A stretch of DNA of 64,000 nt. Origin: Larimichthys crocea (lineage: Eukaryota > Chordata > Actinopteri > Sciaenidae). The position numbers and the translations under genes were made by a program. Position 1 is the first letter of the stretch; each line of letters begins with the position of its first letter. The notes below the pieces were generated by a model that was not told where the DNA came from, did not search any database, and was given only the letters and a program-made list of their open reading frames with translations. Location of the stretch: NCBI RefSeq assembly GCF_000972845.2, contig NC_040016.1, positions 26,765,629-26,829,628 of the forward strand, read 5' to 3'. Below are positions 22,880-45,220 of the stretch, piece by piece.

Positions 22880-23190
22880 GCTAATCTACATTAGCTAGCT
22901 ACATCTAACAGTTAATGTCTGGCTAACTAGCCATCGAGCTAAGCTAGTCTTAATGCTAAGTTAACAAACTGGCTAACTAGCCACCAAGCTAAGCTAGTCT
23001 TAATGTTAAGTTAGCAAACTGGCTAACTAGCCATCGAGCTAAGCTAGTCTTAATGCTAAGTTAGCAAAGTGGCTAACTAGCCACCAAGCTAAGCTAGTCT
23101 TAATGCTAAGTTAGCAAACTGGCTAACTAGCCATCGAGCTAAGCTAGTCGTAAAGCTAAGTTAGCAAACCGGCTAACTAGCAAGCTAACA
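22880..23190 (+). repeat. 50-bp tandem repeat with alternating unit types
   Basis: The block ggctaactag starts at 22921, 22971, 23021, 23071 and 23121, exactly 50 bases apart. The word after it alternates ccatcgagct and ccaccaagct, so the array looks like a 100-bp higher-order repeat of two unit types. Confidence 0.9.
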
Positions 23191-23812
23191 GTCAGTTAGC
23201 ATGTGTACGTCATGACGAGTAAAGCAGCTGCTTAGCTTAGCTTAGCGTAGCTTAGCTTGAGGGAAGAGTCTGACCATGTGATCACATGGGCTCAGCTGTC
23301 ATTCAGATGCTAATTACTGTTGATGAGCACCTGCCCGAGTCGACGCTCTCAGGTGTGACTGAGAGTTCAGCACCGCCTCGCAGCCAATCACGGCGCAGAC
23401 GTCCTTTGTGTTCGTTATGCAAAGACATGACGTCTTTGTTGTTGTGCGTAGATCTACACACACACACACAGAGTATAGAGTTACACTGAGAGTGAAGCTG
23501 GTTTAACCTGATTTGTCAGGTACAAAAGGAAGACGCTCCATTGGCTGCTAATCACACACACACACAGTTTAACACAAAGTGTGACAACACCTGAGACGAG
23601 CTGAGTCTGCGCACACACCTGACCATCACAGGAAGTCTAATTAGTTAATTAAGATGAACTGATGATGCTGAGTCAGACGTTTGTCTTGGTTCGGTCTTTA
23701 ATCTCTGACAGTAAGACCAGATCACACTGATCAGGTCGGACGTCTTCAGCAGCAGCAGCTGTCTCACCTGGCTCAACTGAAGAAATACAGACTGTTAGTC
23801 TCCAAGACTGAC

Positions 23813-23990
23813 CCTGCAGACTGTCTAAAACCTGGACGTAGTCTCCGTGACGTGCCCACAGACTGTCTAAAACCTGGACGTAGTCTCCGTGACTGGTTGA
23901 ATAAAGTCTTGGTTCTTTGTTTCTTTGACTCGTTCTGTGTCGTTTAACATTTGCATAACGTTAGCTGAACGTCAGCCAAACGTTTGCCTC
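23813..23990 (+). repeat. 42-bp minisatellite (2 units) with a shared downstream flank, second copy
   Basis: This is the partner of 22016-22200 in the same orientation, about 1.8 kb away. Differences are scattered substitutions (gttgctttgtgttg against ctcgttctgtgtcg). Confidence 0.85.
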
Positions 23991-24453
23991 TTATCTGTTG
24001 AAGCTTTATTTAGCTCAGGCTAACCTGTCCGTCCAGTTCTTGCTGCGTCGTCCACCTCGTGACCTGGACACAGCGTGATGTTTATTCAAATGTGACTGAG
24101 TGATGATGTCAATCAGGAGCGCTGCCTCGCCCTCATGGTAAATATGAGCTCCACACGGATGTTTACGGCTCATTGCGGACACGGTGAACTCTGTGTGTGT
24201 CGTACATTACGACTGTTTGAGTCCTGTGTAACAGACACAGACCGGTTATCTTTCCTCTCCAAGTGTCTGACTCATTTTATGGTAACTCCCCGTAAAACGA
24301 GTTCTTAAAAGAAATGAAGCTGACGTCCTGTAAACACTGAGCACGAGTCCTGGAGGCGAAACTAGAGGCTGGACTGTTCAGTCGTTCACAAATGAAACAG
24401 AGACTCATAAAAATGTCTGTTTAGGCCTACAGCGTCCAATTTTACCACCTGAT

Positions 24454-24665
24454 CACAGAGACTACGTCCAGGTTTTAGACAGTCACGGAGACTACGTCCA
24501 GGTTTTAGACAGTCTGCGGGGACGTCACGGAGACTACGTCCAGGTTTTAGACAGTCTGCTAGGACGTCAAGGAGACTACGTCCAGGTTTTAGACAGTCTG
24601 CGGGGACGTCACGGAGACTACGTCCAGGTTTTAGACACTCACAGAGACTACATCCAGTCTACAGA
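24454..24665 (-). repeat. 42-bp minisatellite, about 5 irregular units
   Basis: Minus-orientation units. One lacks tgcggggacgtc between gacagt and cacggag, as expected from unequal exchange. The first and last copies are degenerate (gactacatccagt). Confidence 0.9.
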
Positions 24666-24712
24666 CTGTAATGTGTCGACCTGATAATTACTTAATCCTA
24701 CACAACAGATGG

Positions 24713-24714
<2 letters not shown>

Positions 24715-24747
<33 letters not shown>
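24715..24747 (+). repeat. (TG)n microsatellite
   Basis: An uninterrupted TG tract of about sixteen units. Confidence 0.95.
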
Positions 24748-24749
<2 letters not shown>

Positions 24750-25049
24750 CTTTATTATTAATGAGCTGTAGTGAGAGGAGTGAACGAGCTTTCAGCTGGA
24801 TTGGGGTTGTAGCCTTCATGTAACACAGTACCACGGAGACCAGCAGAGGATAAGGAGTGTCTTCATGTCCCACATGATGTGAGACAGACTTTCAAAATAA
24901 AAGCACCAATCATCACCCAGGTCCCCAGCAGCAGCTGATCTCACTGCCTAGTCCAGCAGCAGTCAGCCCAGCTCGGCGTCTGTCTTTCAGCCTTTTATTT
25001 CACCAAGCTCTCACCAACCACTAAAAGTCAGTCCCACATTTACTCTTGT

Positions 25050-25210
25050 CCGGCGGCTTCTTGCTCGCTCACTCTCTCCTTTTCTCTTCTTAGCTTCCTC
25101 CGTCAGCGTCCTCTTCACTCTCTGCTCCTCTGCCATCACAGGTCCGTAGAGGCTGCTGGGCCCGCTCAGTCCAAATCTCTTTTTGAAGTGGAAAGTAAAC
25201 AACACAAACT
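25050..25210 (-). repeat. Fragment of a dispersed repeat family (minus)
   Basis: Read on the minus strand it shares ggcagaggagcagagagtga and agaggacgctgacggag with 43255-43310. The peptides it encodes in short frames have no known domain. Confidence 0.6.
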
Positions 25211-25429
25211 AACATTAGCCAAAGTCAAAGCTAATGTTACCGCAAAGTGTGAAACATGTTGTCGTATTGTAGTTTGAGCTGACTAATGTTAGCTCGCTAG
25301 CTAATGTATCAAAATCCATCCGGTCCTCTACGCCGAGACAGCTAGCAAAACACTACAAGTGGATAGCTTACCAAATGAGTTTGGAAGCTAACATGATCCA
25401 TGATACTAACGTATGTATCATCAAAAAGA

Positions 25430-25800
25430 CAGAGCTACCAGCAGCTACCAGCAGCTAACAAACTGGGCTAACAGCAGCTAAGAAACTGAGCTAACAAACT
25501 GAGCTAACAGCAGCTAACAAACTGGGCTAATAGCAGCTAACAAACTGAGCTAACATTAGCTAAAAACTCAGCTAACAGCAGCTAACAAACTGGGCTAATA
25601 GCAGCTAACACACTGAGCTAACATTAGATAAAAACTCAGCTAACAGCAGCTAACAAACTGAGCTAACAGCAGCTAAGAAACTCAGCTAACAGCAGCTAAG
25701 AAACTGGGTTAATAACAGCTAACACACTGAGCTAACAGCAGCTAACACACTGAGCTAACAGCAGCTAACACACTGAGCTAACAGCAGCTAACATTAGTTT
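25430..25800 (+). repeat. Imperfect tandem repeat of agctaacagcagctaacaaa
   Basis: Units of about 21-23 bases (gctaacagcagctaacaaac, tgagctaacagcagctaaca, gggctaatagcagctaacac) repeat about 16 times. They lie about 700 bases upstream of the FAM83C start. Confidence 0.9.
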
Positions 25801-26099
25801 ACTGTTTAAAGCAGAATAATGTTTCTAATAATAAATTCATGATTCATTCAGACTCGCTCAGGTTTAAAATATTTATTGGAACAAATTTACAAAAAAAAAA
25901 AAAACTGAAAAATTATTAAAATAAAATAAAGCTTTTATCTTGAAATTCCTCCCCAGAAACCGGCCCGTCACTTCCGTTGTGAACCGGTTGCCTTGACAAC
26001 GGAGTGAAGAGGTGGAGGGGGGGAGGAGCCTGTGTCCATCAGAGACCAATGACAGCACAGGTAGCAACAGGTGAGCGGACAACACGCCTCTCACGCACA

Positions 26100-26519
26100 C
26101 ACACACTGCGGGGTGAAGGCTCCTGGGACTCGGATCCGGTCTGACACGGAGTGACGGGAACTGGAGAAGCCAGGACCATTACAGCGACGACGACTGCGGG
26201 ACAGCGCGGGCTGTTTACCGCACAGAACCGGACCAAACTCCGCATCAGCGGGACTTTACGGAGTGCGGGACAGTCCGTGCGGGAGGGTCGGTGACCGCGT
26301 GGGTCGTGTTTACGGGTTTATCGAGTATTTCGACAGTTTGAGTCAGAAATGTTGGACAGGAAGAGTTGATCTGTTTCCCGTCAGAGGACTGTTGCGGGCT
26401 CTTGTTGCGGGCTCTTGTTGCGGGCTCTTGTTGCGGGCTCCTGTTGCGGGCTCTTGTTGCGGGCTTCCTAACCCAGGACCCGGTCACTTCATCCCGGGGC
26501 TGCTGACTGCGCTCGCACC
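26100..26519 (+). promoter_or_regulatory. GC-rich promoter and 5' leader of FAM83C
   Basis: CpG content rises from about 26100 and stays high through exon 1. No TATA box is obvious. The start site cannot be placed by eye. Confidence 0.5.
26390..26466 (+). repeat. 13-bp tandem repeat in the FAM83C leader
   Basis: Six copies of cttgttgcgggct lie about 55-130 bases upstream of the start codon. One copy reads cctgttgcgggct. The runs of GGG could form RNA structure if the region is transcribed. The unit is not a multiple of three. Confidence 0.85.
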
Positions 26520-36765
<10,246 letters not shown>

Positions 36766-37595
36766 GCCGAGTGCATTGGACCAGATTCACGTTGAACCTT
36801 CTGTCTGTTCTTTATTTTTATAACGTAGTTGGTCCTTCGTCTTCTTCCACAGTTCAGCGATTTCCGGCACGAATGAAGCCATTACAGCCGCGTTGGCTCC
36901 GAGTTTTCTCCATGATTCTTGAAACCGTATGTCCTCATTGGTTGTGATTCTTCGTGGGGTCGTAGTTTATGAAACACATAACAAAATGAAAAAAATTAGC
37001 ATGTACAAAAATGATACATGCAACAAAAATATGAACGCAACTCTTGTTTTCGCTCCGATTTTTCATTTTCAAGTAAAATATCTGAGAAATTTGTCAATTC
37101 CAGACACGTGACACGTTTGTGGCATATTAACTGATTAAACGGCATAACTATGACACCGCTCTGTCAAACTGATGCAGTTTATAATTTTTTTAGGCACTGA
37201 AACGTAGATATCTCACACAGAGCTACAGATACATGTGAAAATCACACGTCTGCACATTTTTCAACAATTTCTACTGGAGCCGTCACTGAGTCATTGTGCT
37301 AACAGACGACGTGTACGTCACGTGAACTGTTCTGAAGCACGACAACAGAGACAATCGGTGTGACATCAACACTTTTTTTAACGTAGATCTTTAATTCTCC
37401 TTTTTATTTAAAGGAAACATCTATCCGCTGTAGCTGTCGTGCCTAATTTTCTATTTTTGAGGAGCGTTTTTGGACGTATTTGTGCAGAGGACTCGGTGCG
37501 AGGAAATGTGACATCGTGACAACAGCACGTCATATTTTATTTCATTAACAAACGATCACTGTTTCACAGGAACAGGGTCCAGATCGCAGAACGTG
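36766..37595 (+). other. Probable FAM83C 3' UTR, first part
   Basis: AT-rich sequence follows the stop codon with no new exon. The true 3' end is unknown. Later AATAAA candidates at 38853 and 38989 would give a UTR longer than 2 kb that includes a repeat. Confidence 0.4.
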
Positions 37596-37597
37596 TT

Positions 37598-38115
37598 AAA
37601 GGTCCGGTGTGAAGGATTTAACGGTGAAGCTGCAGATTGCAGCCACTGCTCACCTGAGGCGGGAAATACAAATACTTCTTATAACTGCTAAAATGATTTT
37701 TAGTAATTGCATTTTTACAGAAATATCTGTATTTTATGCTCCTTACATTTTCAAAACAGGCTCGTTAATTACATTTTCCCAAAATCAAGACGCACAAAAA
37801 CCAAAAACTGCCTAAAAAAAACAAGAGCTGTTTGTCAGAAACTGCAATTTCCTACTTTTACTTGAAGCAGTACTCTTTTTATACACAAACACTTGTACTT
37901 CTACTTGAGTACACATTGCATGTACTTTTACTACTCGCCTTCCAAACACGTAGGAGAAACTATGGTGGACGAAACGTCCCTATCTGGAGCCAGAGTTTGG
38001 TTTGTCCGTTCTGGGCCGCCTCAAAGGGCTCAACGAAAAACAACTATTCTTACATTCAGGTGATTATACGCTGATGAAAACACACTCATGCAAATTATAT
38101 TTAATATCTGGTGAT
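37598..38115 (+). mobile_element. MITE-like teleost repeat, copy 2, with internal insertion
   Basis: It begins aaaggtccggtgtgaaggat and contains 'tgcagattgcagcc', aaacacgtaggagaaactat, gtttggtttgtccgttctgg and caggtgattatacgctgatg. The order matches copy 1 (10594-10880). About 250 bases (roughly 37680-37935) with 'acttgagtacacattgcatg' are absent from copy 1 and look like an insertion. Confidence 0.55.
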
Positions 38116-39115
38116 CCTCAATTTTTCTTTAAGAAAGAACGTTAAGCAAACTTTTAACTGAAGTTAGACTTTTAATTAGATACAAACACATAATAGCAGA
38201 AATGTTTTTAATAACCCAGTGTGTTTGATTTATCGCAGCCCTGACTGTAAAGTAAACACTCCTGTATCATAGTGTACATGAACACGTGCCTTGATCATCT
38301 TGCCTTAAAGGTTTACAACAGGTTGACAAACACGAGATCTCCACCGACTTCGATTAATTCTTCATTAGGCACACGCACGCCTGTTTGAAGCCGCTAACGA
38401 AGCTCGTTGTAAATAAAGGCGGGTGCGCGTCGATATTCCTCGTCACGTTTCTGGGATGAAATGGGTTTAAATGTAGAAATGAATGTTTAAGTTGTACAGT
38501 GTGTCACACGCTAGTTTGATTACAGAGGAGTGTTTCCTCGACTTTACTTCTTGTATGTTGTGTTGTTGTAAATTTGTATATAAAGACAGAAATTAGACGT
38601 AAGTAAATAATTGTGTTATTTACGTTGTTTTTTGTGATGAATTGTGCTGATGTCGTTTTTCATCGCAGCACTTGCAGGGCTAAAGAAGAGATTTTTGCTG
38701 TTGTCATCTGAGCAATAACGATCGACGGTGATCAATAATTTTGATATGAGTTTTGTGTGTTTTTGTTTACTTCTCATTTCAGTTTGTTTTGTTTGTTTGG
38801 ACGACGAGCAGGAATCGATTCGTGTCTGACTCGTGTATAATATGTTGTATATAATAAATGAACAGGCTGTCAGGATTTTGGGTTATTGTTAAATGATTTG
38901 TTATTGTATTTTTACAAGATGTCATTAACTGTGAACTTTCTGTTTAAGTTGGTCTTAATTTGTAAGATGATGAAACATTTTAGGATTTAATAAAACAAAA
39001 AGTCGAAGTTGAAAACTTTCACGTGTAGATGTTATTTTTTTTTTCTTTTTACAAACTACGCAACACTGTTGTGTTTCAGGAAGGCAAAACTTGTTTAGTT
39101 TTACAAGCGCACAGA
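38116..39115 (+). other. AT-rich stretch with polyadenylation candidates
   Basis: AATAAA occurs at 38853-38858 and 38989-38994. Either could end the FAM83C transcript. No exon was seen. Confidence 0.4.
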
Positions 39116-39117
39116 AA

Positions 39118-39201
39118 AAGTCTAAAACCTGGACGTAGTCTCCATGACGTCCCCGCAGACTGTCTAAAACCTGGACGTAGTCTCCGTGACGTCCCCGCAG
39201 C
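39118..39201 (+). repeat. 42-bp minisatellite, 2 units
   Basis: Two plus-orientation units lie directly after an AT-rich stretch and end at cgtccccgcag. Confidence 0.9.
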
Positions 39202-39204
39202 TTG

Positions 39205-41935
39205 AGGTTCATGTTTTTTTTTTGTCACTGTTGGATGCATCATCATGAAGTTTTCAGGTTCAGTCATAGACCTGTACAAGTCTTATCTTGATATGAATGA
39301 GTGATGCCAGCGCCATGTTGTGGTTTCCTGTAGGTCAGTGAAGTGAGGATGTTTCTTGGCCTGGTTTGGACCCGCGTGTCCGTATGTGCTCTGAGCTGCT
39401 GTACAGTACGTTTTCCTGTCAGGAAGTCCAGCCAAGGAGCTCGGTCACGGTCACGACATGAACAATGCGACAGGGGAAAGACTCCAGGGACAGAAATGTG
39501 AACAATGGAGCGTCCAGGAGGCTAAACATGTCAACACCATTCATCCACAGAAAGCACCATCCTTTACATCTGTACCACATGGTCGTTTACAGAGGTCAAG
39601 CTGTTTAAAAGTTCCCGTCTGACAAACATTACCCAGCACGTTAAGGAAGGAATCTCCCCAAAACAATTGTACCTTAAGCTGAGAAGCTAAACGTGAATAC
39701 CTGGTTACTGGTTTGCCAGACACGCATGTTGTTTAACGTGAAGCCTTTTACCGGATGCCTGGTTGTTTTTGTTGGGTAGTCGTGGTTACAGGTTTACAGG
39801 TTGTCTATAGGCTGCATTCCTCTTCACAGCCCAGACTTTGTTTTGTCAAACCTGGGTGTGACGGTGGATTTAACTTGACTCATACCTCTGAAATAGATAC
39901 TGTAGGTCCAACCAGCGATGCTGTCGAGGGACCGATTGTTGTTTACGGAGCCTTGTGGTGAGTTTCAGCTCATTGTTAATCAGCCCGGACCAAATCCCAC
40001 TCTGAGGACTCTCCGTGTTGTTTTGAAGTCATTTGGCAAGACGTGACACGTCCACGCAGATGTTTTGCTAACAGTAACGTTAGCAAACAAGCCAGCTGCA
40101 ACCCAGCGATGCTGCATGTATCCAGCCGGATCAGCTTCGAGTCTGGACGTCATCCACCCAAGACAATGTTAGCTACATTAGCTAGATAGCAATACATCTA
40201 CATTAGCGGGCTCATTTCAAATGCTTTGTAGCAACGTTAGCTTCCACTTTGGACTCTGTGCTGTAGTGGCTGCCAGTCATTTGTTGAGTGTGTCTGCAGG
40301 CCTGTTCACTGTCCCCATACTGATTATTCTGGTCTATCCCAGGAATTTTGGCGTGCTACTCCAAGGTATCAAAACGACCGGCTCGGTCAGGAATGTTGTG
40401 CTGTGACTTTTCTAAGAGTTTCACCAAATGGTTTCACCAAAAATCACCAAAAACCACGGTTAAAATTTACAATGGGTGTGTATTGGTAGAATGTTCCAGA
40501 GCTAGATTGGAGAGGGAGAGAAACATTTGTCAAAAAATACATTTGCAAACGGCTCTCGTGGCCACAAATGTCACTCTACAGAAATAATTTCTACATAGAA
40601 ACGTAGGAAAATTCGTGGGCTACGCAGCGATATCACTGCTGAAGCTGTCAGACTTATAGTTTTGGCGGGAGACGCACTGATGCTCCAGGATCACCCACCG
40701 ACAGCCCCATCTACTCCCATGTAAACTGGAGAGGAGAAATTTCCCAAAGGAGCACGGGGCACCTGTTCTTTCTCTCTCTCCCCAGGTCACATTTTTTAAC
40801 TTCACACACTGAAATTCAGCATTCACATGGTCGACAAGATGAGGATGCTCACGGTCATTTGGGCTTTTTGATACCACCTACCGTTTGGCATTAGTGTCCA
40901 CTAGTTGGAGGGGCTTCATTTAGAGATTTTCTGTGTCTCTCAGCAGTCACTCACACACAGACAGAGCACAGCTGCAGTTAATTGCTGTGACCTGCAGCTG
41001 ACCCTGGTTGCTCGGCAACAACCTCAAGCTGCCTTTGACTGACTTTAAGTCTCTGTGCTGTTGCAGTGTCAGTAATAATGTCTGTCAGACACACTCTACA
41101 TTTATTTAGATTTTCTAGTTCACATTAGAAGACTGCATTTCTAAGCTATCATTAGCTAGTGTTTCTCACCGTCGACACTGTCGGTACGCAGAGAGAGAAC
41201 ATAAACGTCACATCCTGGAAGTCTTTTAAGTAGCAATCAGTCCACAGGCTGTTAAAGACAATGGAGAAAGTCACAGAAGCATCTCTGTAAGGTAACATTT
41301 TTAAAACTACATTAAGACCTGTTCACCCATTAGCAACAAAAAGTGATGAAAACATAAAATGAAAACTGTCGTGTAAACACAAATTGCGAACCCATTTATA
41401 TTACTCGTTATTATAACGATTCAACGTATTTGGATTTTCCTGCAGCTGACAGACGTGAGTTTACTGAAATGAAAACCTGTCTGTGGTTCAGTGCACAGGT
41501 AATGTGGATCACAGTACTAGATCGTCTTAACGTACTCTGTGTCATCGTCAGGAATATTAATAAATAAACATGATTTTCAGCCTTTTATAAACTGACGGTC
41601 TATTCTCTCTCTGTTTGTGTGTCGCTGGTTTGTAGGGCAGACGAGGTAACACAAGCTTCCCTGGTCATGTTTCAGACTCGACCACTGCTGCCGTGATCGG
41701 CCTGAGACGGGAACTCCACACAGTCAACCCAGCTTAGCCCTGAGGCTGTTTGTAGCCTGGACACAAAAGATTACTCGAGTAATCCATAACTAATTATGAA
41801 TTACTTTTCTACCACAGTCAGGAGAGTTTACTCACGATTCAATGAGTAAACACATCGTAATTATGCTGTCCATTATCGCCATGAAAATGTGTCTCAAAGA
41901 CACTTTAAGATGAAGTTAAACATATTTATTACATG
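39205..41935. other. Long non-coding stretch
   Basis: No gene was recognised. Pieces such as 40030-40590 look like an old repeat (the words gctaacagtaacgttagcaa and accaaaaatcaccaaaaacc), but I could find no second copy here to prove it. EIF6, expected near here from human gene order, was looked for in the translated frames and not seen. Confidence 0.4.
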
Positions 41936-41939
41936 GCCA

Positions 41940-42130
41940 CTTTATTAGGTAGGTTAGCTGTTGTTAGCTCAGTTTGTTAGCCAGAGGGATGTTCTACCAG
42001 GACTACCATGTTTAGGACTACCAGGGATAAAGAGGAGGTTCACAGGTCTGGTGTCGTGCCAGAACCGGAGCTGGACAATACATACATCAGTATCATGGAT
42101 CATGTTAGCGGCTATAAACGTTACGTATAA
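41940..42130 (+). repeat. Dispersed repeat family with ggtgtcgtgccagaaccgga
   Basis: It starts with gttagctcagtttgttagcc, holds ggtgtcgtgccagaaccgga and ends near agtatcatggatcatgttag. Related fragments lie at 285-345 (-), 15720-15900 (-), 25050-25210 (-), 43080-43335 (+) and 63880-63960 (+). All copies are diverged and differ in which part they keep. No coding function was recognised. Confidence 0.6.
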
Positions 42131-43079
42131 CCTTGTGTTTCACATGCTTTGCAGTGATGTTAGCTTTGACTGTGTTACATACGGCAGAGCTGTTTCAACA
42201 CAGACTCAGTGGACACGTGCAGCATTTCCTCCACCGTGAAACCTGACACAGGTCTATACATTACTTCCTGTGTTCGTCACTGCTCGCCCAGCCTGAAGTT
42301 GATCTTATCCTGTTTGGCAGGACTCGAGGCATCGTCGCCTTCAGGCCGTAACTCGACAAGATTGACATGGGAAAGTTCCAACCCAGGTGTTTCTATGAGC
42401 TCCGGTTTAAATGATGCAAACTCAAAATAATGAGCAGAGGTTTTACAGAGATTAATCGTCATACTCCTCTGCACCAGCTTTCTGAAACATTTCTGGAGTT
42501 GTAGACGATGATGACAGTCGGCGTCCATCGTCCGTCCATTGTGGCATCATGGACGCAGTCTTTGTGATGTCACTACAGATGATGTAATTCCTGAAAATCA
42601 AACAGCGTCCTGCTCGAGGCAGCTTTTCCTGCAGCGGGACACTGATTGTTGGACGTGCTGCTGTTGTTATCTTCAGGACGCAGCGTTCTTCCTGTACAAT
42701 CAGACCTCGAGTGTGTTTGCATACACACAGTATCAGTGAGCTTTCTTTCTTTAGACGAGTGTGTTCTTAGTGTGTGTGTGTGTGTGCGCACCGCAGGAAG
42801 TCTGGTGTATTGTCCTCTCAGCATTCTGGGACAGGTTTAAACTTTCTAATCTGGATTTAGCTGCCGACGCTCGCAGTGTGTCTGCCAGCCGATCACAGCT
42901 TTCTTCTTACAGCAGAACATTCAGACAACGCAACAACAACGCTTGGTCACTCAACTGGTGCAACGCAGTTGTTTAATCATTTAACCTGTCGTTAAAGCAT
43001 CATTGTGTAACTTAACTCTCATTAGAAATAAACATTTAATCAACTCTCTGTGATTTACAGAGTTTCCTGTTGGACAGTG

Positions 43080-43335
43080 AAGTAAACTGCTGCCAGCTGT
43101 AGCTGCTGTTAGCTCATGTTAGCTCAGTCTGTTAGCCAGGCTGCCCGGACTGTGAGCTCAGAGCACCGGGGGAGTGTTAGTGTTTGTACCACAGGAGGTT
43201 TGGACCACCGGGAAGAAGAAGAAGAAGAAGAGGAGGAGGTTTACAGGTTCAGCAGCTTCTATGGACATAATGGCAGAGGAGCAGAGAGTGAAGAGGACGC
43301 TGACGGAGTTTGGAGTAAAGTACGCTGCTGCTGAG
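43080..43335 (+). repeat. Dispersed repeat family, longest copy
   Basis: It starts agtaaactgctgccagctgt, continues through ggagtgttagtgtttgtacc and a (GAA)n tract, then aggaggtttacaggttcagc and ggcagaggagcagagagtga. It joins segments seen separately at 15720-15900, 25050-25210 and 63880-63960, so it shows their order in the parent element. Confidence 0.6.
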
Positions 43336-44392
43336 TTAAACTATATATATTTTTTTACATTTTCTGATTCTGTCTTTGTGAAGCACTTTGTGCTTTAAAT
43401 GCTGTATAAATGAAATAAACGCGTCATGACAAATTCAGATAAATTCAGCGTCCTGCAGAAACCAGCAGCTGAAGGTCTCGTTTATTTATTTGAAACAAAT
43501 TTTTAATCTTTAAAACTGGCTCTCTTCTTGTTTTTAGTCTCTGCGTGCCGTCCTTCAAACTATTCGTGCGAATTTCACAACAGTTTTCACTCAGAGGGAA
43601 TTCCTTCATACCGAGGGCTTAACGTTGGTATGTCGCCTGAGGCAGACGAGTTTCAGTCAGTCGAACAAAACTCTCCGACTGTCTTTGACCCTCAACCACA
43701 GGCAGCCAGCTAACTTAGCTTAGCATAAGAACAGGTTGGCTCTGTCTAATCCGTTAAATGTGGCTGTGCATTTGTTTTTCATTGAACAGTAGTGAAAATC
43801 TTTGGGTTCTCCCTCAACAATCATAGAAAACAGCCTTATGACTGATGTTAAAAATAAAACCGACTCACTCCAAAAGGCCTGAAACTCAGGTTGTCTTTGA
43901 CAACAGAGCTCAGTGTCAAAGCTCCACTGGGCGCGTTCAGCTTGGCAGACTGCGGTTTACCTTTTGTTGCACAGGAATGTATCGGAGCTTATTGCAAAAG
44001 GATCAAAGCCGAGCAGCTTCGGAGGCTTTGGTAGCACGACAGGTTCAAAACAAACAGAGAGCATCAATGATGTGGGCGAAGCCCCGAGAGAGAAAATCAC
44101 TGAAGTATGTCATGGACTGTTTTTCTTTCTTCATAGACGTCATGGTGGGAAAACATCACACAAACATCTTTCTTGTCTTTAAATTCTTCATTTCTGCTTC
44201 CCAAACGCTGTCGAATGCCCCAAAGGCCAACACAGAAGTGTCAAAAACTGCAGGTCCTCAGACAGGCTGGATCCAGAAGTGAGTCAGTCTCCATAAGTCC
44301 CCATGTCCAAATGTCCAACTTCACAGCAGAAATAAACATGTTTACAGCCTGGTACAAAAAACAGTTTTGGTCTCTGTAGCTAATTTCCCGGT

Positions 44393-44663
44393 TCCAGGTT
44401 TTAGACAGTCTGCGGGGACGTCACGGAGACTACGTCCAGGTTTTAGACAGTCTGCGGGGACGTCACAGAGACTACGTCCAGGTTTTAGACAGTCTGTGGG
44501 GACGTCACGGAGACTACGTCCAGGTTTTAGACAGTCTGTGGGATGTCACAGAGACTACGTCCAGGTTTTAGACAGTCTGTGGGGACGTCACGGAGACTAC
44601 GTCCAGGTTTTAGACAGTCTGCGGGGACGTCACAGAGACTACATCCAGGTTTTAGACAGTCTG
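44393..44663 (-). repeat. 42-bp minisatellite, about 6.5 units
   Basis: Minus-orientation array. One unit lacks four bases (tctgtgggatgtcac), which breaks the period. Confidence 0.93.
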
Positions 44664-44669
44664 ACAAAT

Positions 44670-45220
44670 GAATAAATGTAGATGTATTTCTGTTATTTTT
44701 GTGAATGTAAACAGATTCCCAGATTTTGGACTCTTGTTTCAAAGGTCGTGAGCGAGATATTAAAATAAAACTGGGTGTTTTCCTCCGAGGCCTTCCCTCT
44801 GGACACTGAGACATCTTCCTGCATCTCATTAAAAGTGAACTCGTATCTGTTGTGAGGGTCGTGGATAAACATTCCGAAGGTTTGCAATCTCACTATTGGA
44901 GGACGCTGAGCGCGATTGTCTACAGGCAGTTTGAGTTTGCTGGTGTCACATGACTCATGACAGGTCCAAACATTAATCCTCTTCAGAGCTCGACCTCGAG
45001 TCTGTTTCTTCTTCTTCACTGTCTGACTTTGACAGTCGGTGACTCACTGAAGCTTCGACTCGTGAAGGCAGCATGAAACTCCACTGAATCCTTGAAACTA
45101 ACCTGGTCAACAAACAGTTAACTGTGCTTGGTCACTTGCTCAGTCACATGACTTCATGCTGGAAATATGAGTGAGAACATGCTGCCCTCTAGTGACAGAA
45201 ACAAGACTGCACAGGTAAAA
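44670..45220. other. Non-coding stretch before the TRIM copies
   Basis: No exon was recognised. The region homologous to the second TRIM locus begins at about 45220. Confidence 0.45.

Noticed and set aside
44527..44829. Frames partly in the 42-bp array at 44.4-44.7 kb
   Set aside because: Part of each frame is minisatellite and the rest has no motif.
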